Assembly: GCA_001769835.1 (NCBI GenBank)
Contig: MEPR01000052.1
Span: 61,021-125,020 of the forward strand
Reading direction: 5' to 3'
Length of the DNA stretch: 64,000 bases
Source of the DNA: Bdellovibrionales bacterium GWB1_55_8
GTDB taxonomy: Bacteria; Bdellovibrionota; UBA1018
Numbering within the stretch: position 1 is the stretch's first letter; each line of letters starts with the position of its first letter. The notes below the pieces were generated by a model. It ran no database searches, was not told the DNA's origin, and saw nothing but the letters and a program-made list of their open reading frames with translations. The translations under genes were made by a program, and so were the position numbers. Of this stretch, positions 1-11,812 are shown in pieces.

Positions 1-2681
<2,681 letters not shown>

Positions 2682-3905
2682 TCAAGAGACGTTCGTCACA
2701 GCACCATCAGAAATCAAAAACCGCTTTCCCGGATATTTCGGTTCCTCGGTTGTCGTAATGAAAACCTGCAGCCCCGATGCAGACAGGAAGTGTATCAAGA
2801 ATTCACGTCGCTCCTGATCCAGTTCGGAAGAAAAATCATCCAGCAGGAAAAGTGGCCGGTGTCCTGTCTCGCTTTGGAAAAGCTCGATCTCAGCAAGTTT
2901 GAGAGCAAGCAGCATCGATCTTACTTCCCCTTGGGAGCCATGTCCTTTCAGCGGCATCTGCCCAAGGGAAAAGCCCCAATCATCCCGGTGGGGGCCCACT
3001 AGAGTGTGGCCCGCTTTCCATTCCGCGGGGCCTAAGTTCGACACTTGATTCCTAAAAGCTTTTTCTAGAAGTTCTAATGAAGGCAGCGTGCGCTGTCCAG
3101 TGAAATATGCACCCCCCGGCGGCTCGGTAAATCCTGATAATTGCAGAGTTTTTTCAGCCCAACTTGAGAAATAATTCAACCTAAAAAAGGGCAATTTTGG
3201 CGCGATTTTATACAGTGCGTTAATTCCGCGCGTTTCTAACTCTTTCATCGCTTCAAGACGCTTCAAAACCATCTCTGAGCCTGTTTGAGCAAGAGGTTCG
3301 GTAAATCCCGCAAGAAGCGCCGAAGCCGAAGGCTCTCCGTTTCTGAGTACAGCGTTCCGCTGCTCCAGGATTCGTTGGTATCGTTGCGCAAGTCGAAGGT
3401 ATTCAAGATCGCTGGCTGCTAACAGGCGATCCAAATATCCCCGCCGCCCGGCAGGCTCGCCCCTTACAAGATCGTGATCTGAAGGATTGAAAACGACCGC
3501 ATGGAAACCCATATGAAAAGAACCGAACCGTTGGCTGAGGTACTGAGTGGAGCTCTTGTAGGGTTTCCCGTTGATGAAAGCGGTCTTCGCTATCTTATCT
3601 CTCTGGTCAGGGTGAGTGACAAAACTCACTTTCAGCGTCGTCCGCCAATCGCCAGCATCCTCTGCTGTTTGCTTCTCGGGTTGAATGAACGCGGAGATCT
3701 CAGCCAAACTTTCGCCCCAGCGAATGACTTCAGCTGATTTAGATCCGCGAAATGATCGGAGAGAACTCAGATAGCCAATCGCCTCGAGAATCGAAGTCTT
3801 CCCTTGTCCGTTAGAGCCGACAAGAAAATTTAACCGCTCGTCCGGAGCCAGCTCCAAAAAATCCAGGTTCCGGAAATTTCGAACAGTAAGACGCTCGAGT
3901 TTCAC
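2682..3905 (-). CDS. recF: DNA replication/repair protein RecF
   Basis: MKLERLTVRNFRNLDFLELAP, Walker A GSNGQGKTSILEAIGYLS; between gyrB and dnaN. Confidence 0.97.
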   Translation of the reverse strand: MKLERLTVRNFRNLDFLELAPDERLNFLVGSNGQGKTSILEAIGYLSSLRSFRGSKSAEVIRWGESLAEISAFIQPEKQTAEDAGDWRTTLKVSFVTHPDQRDKIAKTAFINGKPYKSSTQYLSQRFGSFHMGFHAVVFNPSDHDLVRGEPAGRRGYLDRLLAASDLEYLRLAQRYQRILEQRNAVLRNGEPSASALLAGFTEPLAQTGSEMVLKRLEAMKELETRGINALYKIAPKLPFFRLNYFSSWAEKTLQLSGFTEPPGGAYFTGQRTLPSLELLEKAFRNQVSNLGPAEWKAGHTLVGPHRDDWGFSLGQMPLKGHGSQGEVRSMLLALKLAEIELFQSETGHRPLFLLDDFSSELDQERREFLIHFLSASGLQVFITTTEEPKYPGKRFLISDGAVTNVS

Positions 3906-5009
3906 TCAAATGCGCATGGGCATGATCACGTAAGTGTGATTTTTTTCACCTACGCCGGACAGCAATCCGGGACTCAGCCGGTCCTTCAAGTGAATCTCAA
4001 GATCTTTGAAGCTCACGACGTTTAGGTACTCGAGCAGATACTTGGAATTGAAACCGATCTCCAGGGGATCCCCCGAATAATCAATGTCGAGTTCCTCGCG
4101 GGCCTCTCCCATATCAGGGTTGCTCGACGTGATGACGAGGGTTCCGGTTTGAACAGAAAGCTTCACACCTTTGCTTTTTTCATGAGCAAGGAGACTGCAA
4201 CGCTTTAAGGCTGACGTGAACGTTTCACGTTCGACCTTCACCGTTCGTGTGGTCTCTTTCGGAATGACCAGGCGGTAGTCAGGGTATTCCCCATCGATCA
4301 GACGAACGAAGAGATAGCAATCCGAAAGGCGGGCAAAGATGTAGCCTCTTTCGAAAGCCAGACCTACGGGACTATCGCTTGTGAGCAACCTTCGAAGTTC
4401 AGCTAATCCTTTTTTCGGGATGATTATTCCGCGCTTCAGTTCGGGAACTGTCCTCAGTACTTCCTGGTCAACGAAGGACAGACGATGGCCATCTGTGGCG
4501 GTCATGCGCATCACATTGCTTTCAAGGTGCTCGAAGAAAACACCATTCAGGTGATAGCGTGTTGCATCAGTCGAGACCGCGAATTGCGTGCGATCAATCA
4601 TATCGATCAATGCTTCAGTGCGTGCTTCCAGATAAGTTTTTTCCTCAAACTGAGGCAGTGAAGGGAATTCATCTGCTGAAAGACTGACAATGTTGAATTT
4701 TGATTTATCGCAGAGAAGTTCGACCCAGTTATTATCTTTCCGCGAAAAGTGAACTGGTTTGTTAGGGAGTTCCTTGACGATGTCTACGAAGTGTTTTGCG
4801 GAAAGTGTAATCTTCCCTTCCTGCTGCATATCGACAGGCACAGTAACCTTGATGCCCACTTCCAAATCTGTTGCAGAAAGCGAAAGGTGATTTCCTTTCA
4901 CAACGCAAAGGATGTTTCCCAGAATTTGAACGGTGCTTCTCTTCTCAACAACAGACTGAACCTTTTGGAGTGCAGCCAATAGAGGCTCACGCTCTACGGT
5001 GAATTTCAT
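3906..5009 (-). CDS. dnaN: DNA polymerase III subunit beta (sliding clamp)
   Basis: MKFTVEREPLLAALQKVQSVVEKRSTVQILGNIL...; C-terminal YVIMPMRI typical of beta clamp. Confidence 0.98.
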   Translation of the reverse strand: MKFTVEREPLLAALQKVQSVVEKRSTVQILGNILCVVKGNHLSLSATDLEVGIKVTVPVDMQQEGKITLSAKHFVDIVKELPNKPVHFSRKDNNWVELLCDKSKFNIVSLSADEFPSLPQFEEKTYLEARTEALIDMIDRTQFAVSTDATRYHLNGVFFEHLESNVMRMTATDGHRLSFVDQEVLRTVPELKRGIIIPKKGLAELRRLLTSDSPVGLAFERGYIFARLSDCYLFVRLIDGEYPDYRLVIPKETTRTVKVERETFTSALKRCSLLAHEKSKGVKLSVQTGTLVITSSNPDMGEAREELDIDYSGDPLEIGFNSKYLLEYLNVVSFKDLEIHLKDRLSPGLLSGVGEKNHTYVIMPMRI

Positions 5010-5039
5010 GACTTATCCTCACTCAGGAGAGCCTTACCA

Positions 5040-5560
5040 TAATGGGGTCTCTTATATAAATTAAAGATAGTAGTAGTAGTAGGGCGTGTGAAGATGTGGA
5101 AAACCGACTTAAGGTACCGGAATTGGTGAGTAAATGGGCGGGAAAACCTGTGGACAAGGGATGGGGATAAGCAGCCGGATTTGGGGATAACTTTGGCGAT
5201 TTCACCTTTCGCGGGTTTTCCACCAGGTTATCCACATCCCGGTTTGCGTGTAGAATTGGAATCGGGCGAAATGCGGCGCGTTAGTTGAGCAATTTATTAC
5301 GGTTTAGAACTTCTAGCGACTTTGAACGACACCAGGGAAGTTTTCTGTCCACAATAATTGAATAGAAAGGTCTGTTTCTCGTTTTTACTTGTGGGTTAAA
5401 TAGATGGGGATATGTGGATCGTTCTGAGGCAAGCCGTAAAAACAAATACTTACACGCGGGGAAGGGGCGTGGAAAACCTGCTTACAGCTTGTGGATAGAA
5501 AAGTTGTCCACAGTTAATTCGAAGTTTATCCACGCGAGATATCCACAGAAAAAGCGATCA
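5040..5560. promoter_or_regulatory. Putative chromosomal replication origin (oriC): AT-rich stretch, TAG x5 tract and DnaA-box cluster
   Basis: Boxes by eye: TGTGGAAAA 5095-5103, TGTGGACAA 5149-5157, TGGGGATAA 5162-5170 and 5182-5190, TTATCCACA 5228-5236 (perfect), TTGTGGATA 5489-5497, TTGTCCACA 5504-5512, TTATCCACG 5526-5534, ATATCCACA 5539-5547; TAG x5 at 5068-5082 flanked by cttatataaattaaaga. Confidence 0.85.
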
Positions 5561-5593
5561 GATCAAATAAGTCCAGTGTTTGAACCGTGGAAA

Positions 5594-6844
5594 TTAGCCG
5601 ACTGATTGAAGACTCGGTCTCCGCAGATAGGAGAAAGCGACAGAAAATAGGACGAAGCTGGCCCACATGTAGAGGCCCACGAAACTTACCCAGTCGGGAA
5701 AATTTACCCCGAGAAGCGGTGAGACCCCTTTCTTTGTGAGGACTGCCAATAGCGCCCAGGCAAGGAGTGGAGTGAGTGTTTTTTTGTCGACGTAAGTCAT
5801 GATCGCGACAAGAGGGACCCATAGAAAAACGAACCATCTCCAGCTCAATGGAGAAACGAGAAGATAGCCGGAAACACCGTATGCGAGCCAGCACAGCTTT
5901 TCTTCTTTGCTTCCGTCCCCGAAACGGTTTCGGCGAAGCACAAACAAAGTGGCGCTGAGGACAAGATAGAGACCGACAAATAGCGTGTTGAAAGTGCCGA
6001 CGGCACTTAGCTGCCCAGATAGTCGCGCCGTGACAGCACCCATCGACTGGTTGATGTTCCCGATCATAAAAATATAATCTTGCTGTTCACGCAAACAGAG
6101 GAACCATTCTCTAAACAGGTCCAGTAATGCAGTGGGGCCGATCCACAGGGCCGGAACGACGTACATAAGAGCCGTGGCGGAAAGGACGGACAAACACTCT
6201 CTCCAGCCAAATGCGAAGCACGCAGGTAGAAGGATCAGAAGCATATGCGGCTTGACGATCAGAATCAGAGCCCACAAAAGGACTCTGAACAAAGAGGACC
6301 TTGATGTTCCTCGTCGAGAGTCATCCAGTGTCGAGGCTGTGATCCAAAGAATGCCGGCCCCAAGCAGGAGGTCTACCTGTCCATAAGAGAGCGTTTCGAG
6401 AAAACCCTGCCAAGATAGAGCAACGCCGACACAAAGGGCCGCGAGAACGCGACGTTGTAAGTCCGTCTTGATCAGAAGGCGTCCTCCGAGCCTGAGGAGC
6501 GCGCCGAAGTAGGTAATTAAGGAGAGCGTCGTCCAGAGCGCTGCCGCAAGTCGGTGCTCCAGGAAAAAAAACGAATATCGAAAAAGATAGAGGTAGGTCG
6601 GAGAGTATTTAAAAGGCGATTCATCAGTGGACCAGTAAATGCGCTGTCCCTGGCTTAGTCTCTCGGCCGCGATCCAGTATACGTTGAAATCCCCGGGAAC
6701 TCGGGCATCCGCCTTCAAATACCAAAGAGGCCCAAACCGAAGAGCGAGATAGAACCCCAGTAGAGAAAGAAAAAGGCCGAGAAGAAATTTAGGACGCCCT
6801 ATTTTTTTAATAATGACGTTCGAATCAATTACGAACGGGCGCAT
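5594..6844 (-). CDS. Polytopic membrane protein, GT87-type (DUF2029-like) glycosyltransferase
   Basis: 416 aa, many TM helices; DFNVYWIAAERLSQGQRIYWSTDESPFKYSPTYLYLF resembles the GT87 N-terminal loop; overlaps the upstream B12-binding gene by 20 nt. Confidence 0.7.
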   Translation of the reverse strand: MRPFVIDSNVIIKKIGRPKFLLGLFLSLLGFYLALRFGPLWYLKADARVPGDFNVYWIAAERLSQGQRIYWSTDESPFKYSPTYLYLFRYSFFFLEHRLAAALWTTLSLITYFGALLRLGGRLLIKTDLQRRVLAALCVGVALSWQGFLETLSYGQVDLLLGAGILWITASTLDDSRRGTSRSSLFRVLLWALILIVKPHMLLILLPACFAFGWRECLSVLSATALMYVVPALWIGPTALLDLFREWFLCLREQQDYIFMIGNINQSMGAVTARLSGQLSAVGTFNTLFVGLYLVLSATLFVLRRNRFGDGSKEEKLCWLAYGVSGYLLVSPLSWRWFVFLWVPLVAIMTYVDKKTLTPLLAWALLAVLTKKGVSPLLGVNFPDWVSFVGLYMWASFVLFSVAFSYLRRPSLQSVG

Positions 6845-7247
6845 ATTTCTGGATATGGTCCACGATATCCTGCAGGGCTGCGCCAGGCGTAAACACCTCG
6901 TGAACTCCGAGTTTTTTCAGTTCCACGATATCGTCATCGGGAATGATGCCGCCGACAAGCACCAGTGCATCATTCAATCCCGCTTTTTTTAGACCATCCA
7001 GGATTTCGGGCACCAGTGCATTGTGGGCGCCTGAAAGGAGGCTAACCGCAACCACCTGGACATCTTCCTGTACGGCGGCGCTGACGACCATTTCCGGCGT
7101 TTGATGAAGTCCCGTATAAACAACCTCGAAGCCCGCATCGCGCAGAGCGCGAGCGATGACCTTAGCGCCGCGATCATGCCCATCCAGGCCGGGTTTTGCG
7201 ACGAGAACGCGTATTTTCTGGTTGGGATTTGTGTCGGTCGAACTCAT
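6825..7247 (-). CDS. Cobalamin-binding small subunit of acyl-CoA mutase (IcmB/McmB-like)
   Basis: 140 aa; KIRVLVAKPGLDGHDRGAKVIARALRDAGFEVVYTGLHQTPE contains the DxHxxG B12 motif; next to large subunit. Confidence 0.93.
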   Translation of the reverse strand: MSSTDTNPNQKIRVLVAKPGLDGHDRGAKVIARALRDAGFEVVYTGLHQTPEMVVSAAVQEDVQVVAVSLLSGAHNALVPEILDGLKKAGLNDALVLVGGIIPDDDIVELKKLGVHEVFTPGAALQDIVDHIQKYAPVRN

Positions 7248-7262
7248 CTGATGCTCCTTATA

Positions 7263-8924
7263 CTAAAAACTTCCGGTTTCGCGGTATTCGCCATATACGC
7301 CGCGAAGGGTGTCACAGACTTCCTGCAGAGTCGCGTACGCTTTCACAGCCTCAATGATCGGACCGACCATGTTCTTGCCACTCTGAGCGGACTCCCGGAC
7401 GTTCTGAAGGGCTGCTGTGTGCGTTGCAGCGGGGCGGGAGCTCTTGAGCGCCTGCAGGCGCTGGATCTGCTGGCGCTCCACTTCACGATTGATCGTGAGG
7501 GTCTGGATGCGCTTGGGTTCGTCGATTCTGTATTTATTCACGCCTACTGTGACCTTTTCTTTCGCTTCGAGCTGGCGTTGGAAATGATAGGCGCTGTTGG
7601 CGATCTCGCTTTGCGGGAAGCCTCGCTCGATCGCTTTCACCATGCCGCCCATTTCATCGATGCGGCGAATGTAATCGATGGCGTCCCGTTCCACGCGATT
7701 GGTCAGGCTTTCCATGAAATAGGAGCCACCAAATGGATCCGCGATGTTCGCGACGCCGCTTTCTTCGGCGATGATCTGTTGAGTACGGAGCGCGATCATG
7801 ACCGATTCATCCGTCGGAAGGGACAGCGTTTCGTCCATGCTGTTTGTATGGAGCGAGTTCGTTCCACCCATGACCGCGGCCAGCGCCTGAACGGCGACTC
7901 GAACAATATTGTTATGCGGCTGCTGCGCGGTCAGCGATACGCCCGCCGTCTGCGCATGAGTGCGCAGCATCCAGGAGCGGGGATCCTGAGCTTTGTAGCG
8001 GTCCTTCATCAACCGAGCCCAAAGCCTGCGGGCAGCGCGGAACTTCGCGACTTCCTCGAAGAAATCGTTGTGAACGTCGAAGAAGAACGACAAACGTGGC
8101 GCGAACTCATCTACGCTCATGCCACGTGCGATGCAGGCATCAATATAGGCAAGTCCGTCAGCGAGCGTGAATGCCAACTCCTGAACGGCGGTCGCACCGG
8201 CTTCCCTGATGTGGTAGCCGCTGATGCTTACTGTGTTCCATTTAGGGTAGTACTTGGAACCGTATTCAATCGTGTCGACGACGAGCTCGACAGCCGGCTT
8301 CACCGGAAAGAGCCACTCTTTCTGCGCGATGTATTCCTTCAGGATATCGTTTTGAAGCGTGCCGCGCACATTTTCCCGCGGCACTCCCTGTTTTTCCGCA
8401 ACGGCCAGATACATCGCAAGCAACACGATGGCTGGACCGTTGATGGTCATCGAGGTGGTTACTTCTCCGAGGGGAATGCCGTCATAAAGGCGCTCCATAT
8501 CCTGCAACGAAGAAACTGCCACTCCGCATTTCCCTATCTCGCCTTTTGAACGCGGACTGTCGGCGTCGTAACCCATGAGCGTCGGCATGTCGAATGCGGT
8601 GGATAGCCCGGTCTGCCCGTGTTGCAGCAGCATTTTAAAGCGCGCATTGGTTTCTTCAGCCGTCGCAAATCCTGCGAACTGCCGCATCGTCCAGAGTTTG
8701 CCGCGATACATGTTCCGTTGAACACCGCGGGTGTAGGGATATTCCCCTGGAAAACCCAGATCTCGAAGATAGTCAAAATCTGAATCCGCCAGATCGGCTG
8801 GTGTGCTGAGCAGAGGCACTTCCATGTCGCTCAGCGTGGTGAAGCGGCCCGGCCGCGGAGCGCCGAGTTGTTTCTCCCATTCCGCCTTGGCTTTACGAAC
8901 TTCTTCCAAATCGGTTGGCGACAT
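7263..8924 (-). CDS. Acyl-CoA mutase large subunit; isobutyryl-CoA mutase (IcmA)-like rather than methylmalonyl-CoA mutase by active-site residues
   Basis: 553 aa B12-dependent mutase ([56 protein letters not shown]). Contains RQFAGF and [11 protein letters not shown] (Phe/Gln at MCM Tyr89/Arg207 positions). Confidence 0.93.
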   Translation of the reverse strand: MSPTDLEEVRKAKAEWEKQLGAPRPGRFTTLSDMEVPLLSTPADLADSDFDYLRDLGFPGEYPYTRGVQRNMYRGKLWTMRQFAGFATAEETNARFKMLLQHGQTGLSTAFDMPTLMGYDADSPRSKGEIGKCGVAVSSLQDMERLYDGIPLGEVTTSMTINGPAIVLLAMYLAVAEKQGVPRENVRGTLQNDILKEYIAQKEWLFPVKPAVELVVDTIEYGSKYYPKWNTVSISGYHIREAGATAVQELAFTLADGLAYIDACIARGMSVDEFAPRLSFFFDVHNDFFEEVAKFRAARRLWARLMKDRYKAQDPRSWMLRTHAQTAGVSLTAQQPHNNIVRVAVQALAAVMGGTNSLHTNSMDETLSLPTDESVMIALRTQQIIAEESGVANIADPFGGSYFMESLTNRVERDAIDYIRRIDEMGGMVKAIERGFPQSEIANSAYHFQRQLEAKEKVTVGVNKYRIDEPKRIQTLTINREVERQQIQRLQALKSSRPAATHTAALQNVRESAQSGKNMVGPIIEAVKAYATLQEVCDTLRGVYGEYRETGSF

Positions 8925-8941
8925 GAACGTTTTCTCCTGAA

Positions 8942-10099
8942 TTAATCGAGATTCGCGAACTCCTGGTCCGCGATGACCAGTCGTTGGATCTCAGATGTGC
9001 CTTCGTAGATTTCCGTGATCTTAGCATCGCGGAAATGACGTTCGACAGGGTAGTCTTTTGTGTATCCGTAACCGCCGTGTACCTGAATCGCCTTGGTGGT
9101 GATCCACATCGCGGCTTCGGCCGCGGCCAATTTCGCCATTGCCGCTTCCTTGCTGTATTTCAGTCCAGCGTCTTTCATCTTCGCTGCGTGCCAGGTCAAC
9201 AGGCGGGCGGCCTGCAGGCGTGTCGCCATGTCTGCGATAAACCATTGAATGGCCTGAAGCTTCGCGATCGGGGCGCCAAACTGTTCACGTTCCAATGCAA
9301 ATTTCTTTGAAGCATTCAGAGCGGCCTGCGCGATGCCGAGAGCTTGCGAGGCGATGCCGATCCTGCCTCCGTCCAGAGTGGAGAGTGCGATCCGGAATCC
9401 CTGACCCTCTTTTCCGAGCAGATTTTCCTGCGGAATGAACACATTGTCGAAGAACAGGGCGGCCGTGGAAGATCCGTTGATACCGAGCTTGTCTTCAAGT
9501 TTTGAAACCTGAAAACCCTGTGACTTGGTGTCTACGATGAAAGCGCAAATACCCTTGTGGCCGATGGAGCGGTCGACGGAAGCAAAGACGATCGCGATAT
9601 CCGCCTCGCGACCGTTCGTGATGAAGTTCTTGGAGCCGTGAAGCTTGTAGCCGCCGGATACTTTCTCTGCCGTGCACTTCAGTCCTCCCGGATCGGAACC
9701 CGCGCCTGGTTCGGAAAGGGCGAAGCAACCCAGCTTTTCACCGCGTGCGAGGGGAGTGAGGAACTTTTTCTTCTGCTCATCATTTCCATAGGTCTGGAGC
9801 GGATAGCAGACCAGCGAATTGTTCACCGACATCACCACGCCAGACGAGGCGCATGCGGCTGAAACGGCTTCCATCGCCATTGCGTAAGAAACAGCATCCA
9901 TTTCGGCTCCGCCCCACTGTTCGGGAACCATCATTCCCATCAGGCCCATTTCGCCGAGCTGTTTCACGATCTCTGTCGGAAACCGATGTTCACGATCGAT
10001 GTCCGCCGCTTTTGGGGCGATTTCCGATTTCGCGAACGCGCGAACTTGTTCAAGCAGAAGCTTCTTGGATTCGTCTGTTTCCGGCCATCCATGCAACAT
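8942..10099 (-). CDS. Acyl-CoA dehydrogenase (short-chain/butyryl-CoA type)
   Basis: ORF 8942..10147; likely start [13 protein letters not shown] at 10099. Motifs [43 protein letters not shown]. Confidence 0.93.
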   Translation of the reverse strand: MLHGWPETDESKKLLLEQVRAFAKSEIAPKAADIDREHRFPTEIVKQLGEMGLMGMMVPEQWGGAEMDAVSYAMAMEAVSAACASSGVVMSVNNSLVCYPLQTYGNDEQKKKFLTPLARGEKLGCFALSEPGAGSDPGGLKCTAEKVSGGYKLHGSKNFITNGREADIAIVFASVDRSIGHKGICAFIVDTKSQGFQVSKLEDKLGINGSSTAALFFDNVFIPQENLLGKEGQGFRIALSTLDGGRIGIASQALGIAQAALNASKKFALEREQFGAPIAKLQAIQWFIADMATRLQAARLLTWHAAKMKDAGLKYSKEAAMAKLAAAEAAMWITTKAIQVHGGYGYTKDYPVERHFRDAKITEIYEGTSEIQRLVIADQEFANLD

Positions 10100-10103
10100 G
10101 TGA

Positions 10104-10895
10104 TCAGTCTCCCTGTTTGCCGACAAAGGCCGGCTTTCTTTTTTCAATGAACGCGGTCATCCCTTCGCGCTGGTCGGCCGTTCCGAGCAGTTGCCCGAAA
10201 GACTGCGCTTCTGAATCCAGCTTGAAATTCAGTCCAACCGATTCCGAGAACTCGGTCAGGAGCCGTTTTGCCGCCGCAACGGCGGTGGCCGATTGTGACG
10301 CGATGTCTTGCGCCACCTCCAGAGCCCGGTTCATGAGATTGGCTGCCGGGACGATTTCATTCGCGAGGCCGATCCTGAGAGCCTCTTCAGCTTTCACGCG
10401 GCGTCCAGAGAAGATCAGCTCTTTCGCGCGCGGATAGCCCACGAACTTGGCCAAACGAAGGGTTCCGCCGAATCCGGGAATGATGCCGAGGCCTACTTCC
10501 GGCTGACCGAAAACGGCTTTGTCGCTGGCGATGATGAAATCGCAGGCGATGGCGAGCTCAGTGCCCCCGCCGAGGGCGAAGCCATTGACGGCAGCGATCG
10601 TCGGTTTGGGCATCAACTCGAGAAGTTTGGTGGCTTCGTGGCCCAGCTGGGAAAAGCGAACACCCTCGGCCATCGTCATGTCCTTCATTTCGGCGATGTC
10701 CGCTCCGGCGATGAAGGCCTTTTCGCCGTCACCCGTGAGCACGACAGCGCGAACGCTGGTGTCATAAGCGATCTTCGTGAGAACCTCCTTGAGCTCAAGG
10801 AGAGTTTCGGTGTTGAGCGCATTCAGCGCCTGAGGGCGGGATATCTTGACGATGGCGACACCCGGGCTCGCAGACTCAAGAATGACGCTATTCAT
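10104..10895 (-). CDS. Enoyl-CoA hydratase / crotonase
   Basis: Likely start MNSVILESASPG at 10895. KAFIAGADIAEM, AVNGFALGGGTELAIACDFIIAS, PEVGLGIIPGFGGTLRL. Confidence 0.93.
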   Translation of the reverse strand: MNSVILESASPGVAIVKISRPQALNALNTETLLELKEVLTKIAYDTSVRAVVLTGDGEKAFIAGADIAEMKDMTMAEGVRFSQLGHEATKLLELMPKPTIAAVNGFALGGGTELAIACDFIIASDKAVFGQPEVGLGIIPGFGGTLRLAKFVGYPRAKELIFSGRRVKAEEALRIGLANEIVPAANLMNRALEVAQDIASQSATAVAAAKRLLTEFSESVGLNFKLDSEAQSFGQLLGTADQREGMTAFIEKRKPAFVGKQGD

Positions 10896-11745
10896 ATTTG
10901 TAAAATCCGCGTCCGGTTTTTTTCCCGAGCCAGCCCGCTGCCACATATTGTTTCAGCAACGGTGACGGACGATATTTGGAATCGCCCAGGCCTTCGTGCA
11001 AGACATTCATGATGGCCAGGCACGTGTCCAGGCCAATGAAATCCGCCAAGGTGAGCGGTCCCATGGGCTGGTTTGTTCCAAGTTTCATTGCGGTATCAAT
11101 GTCTTCAACAGAGGCGACACCTTCATGAAGCGCAGTGACCGCCTCATTGATCATGGGCATCAGGATACGGTTCACGGCGAAACCGGGCATGTCCTTGGCA
11201 ACGACAAACGTTTTGCCCATTTTTTCCGAAACCGCGCGAACGATCGCGAAGGTTTCGTCGGAGGTCTGGAGGCCTCGGATGCCTTCGACCAATTTCATGA
11301 TCGGAACCGGATTCATAAAGTGCATGCCTGCGATTTTTTCAGGTCTGCGCGTCTGGGCGGCAATGGCCGTGATGCTGATGGAGGAGGTATTCGTCGCAAG
11401 GATCGTGTCCGCTGGGCAGACTTCATCGAGCTGACGGAAAAGCTGGTATTTCAATTCGGGTTTCTCCGTCGCCGCTTCGACGACGAGATCCGCGCCTGCG
11501 AGATCGGCCAGTCCCTTCATCGGATGAATGGCAGATAGGATGCGTTGCTGTTCCGCCTCCGTGAGCTTTCCTTTTTCAACAAGCTTTTTAAGTTGTGACG
11601 CGATCTTGCCTTTTCCTTTTTCAGCAAGTTCCAGCGACATGTCGGCGAGCAGAACCTCATAACCGACCTGAGCGGCGGTTTGAGCGATTCCGATTCCCAT
11701 TTGACCTGATCCGAGCACACCAATTTTCTGGACTGTTTTCGTCAT
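10888..11745 (-). CDS. 3-hydroxybutyryl-CoA (3-hydroxyacyl-CoA) dehydrogenase
   Basis: 285 aa; KIGVLGSGQMGIGIAQTAAQVGYEVLLADM (Rossmann), MHFMNPVPIMKLVE, AVNRILMPMINEAV. Confidence 0.95.
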   Translation of the reverse strand: MTKTVQKIGVLGSGQMGIGIAQTAAQVGYEVLLADMSLELAEKGKGKIASQLKKLVEKGKLTEAEQQRILSAIHPMKGLADLAGADLVVEAATEKPELKYQLFRQLDEVCPADTILATNTSSISITAIAAQTRRPEKIAGMHFMNPVPIMKLVEGIRGLQTSDETFAIVRAVSEKMGKTFVVAKDMPGFAVNRILMPMINEAVTALHEGVASVEDIDTAMKLGTNQPMGPLTLADFIGLDTCLAIMNVLHEGLGDSKYRPSPLLKQYVAAGWLGKKTGRGFYKYE

Positions 11746-11812
11746 ATACTCTCCTGAGATTTGGGCGTCTGTATCCCCGAATCAATACACGAAGAGTCGC
11801 TAAAACTGAATC

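Noticed and set aside
7101-8549. 482-aa ORF on + strand
   Set aside because: Fully antisense to the mutase large and small subunits; long because of GC-rich codon bias on the opposite strand; no recognisable domain.
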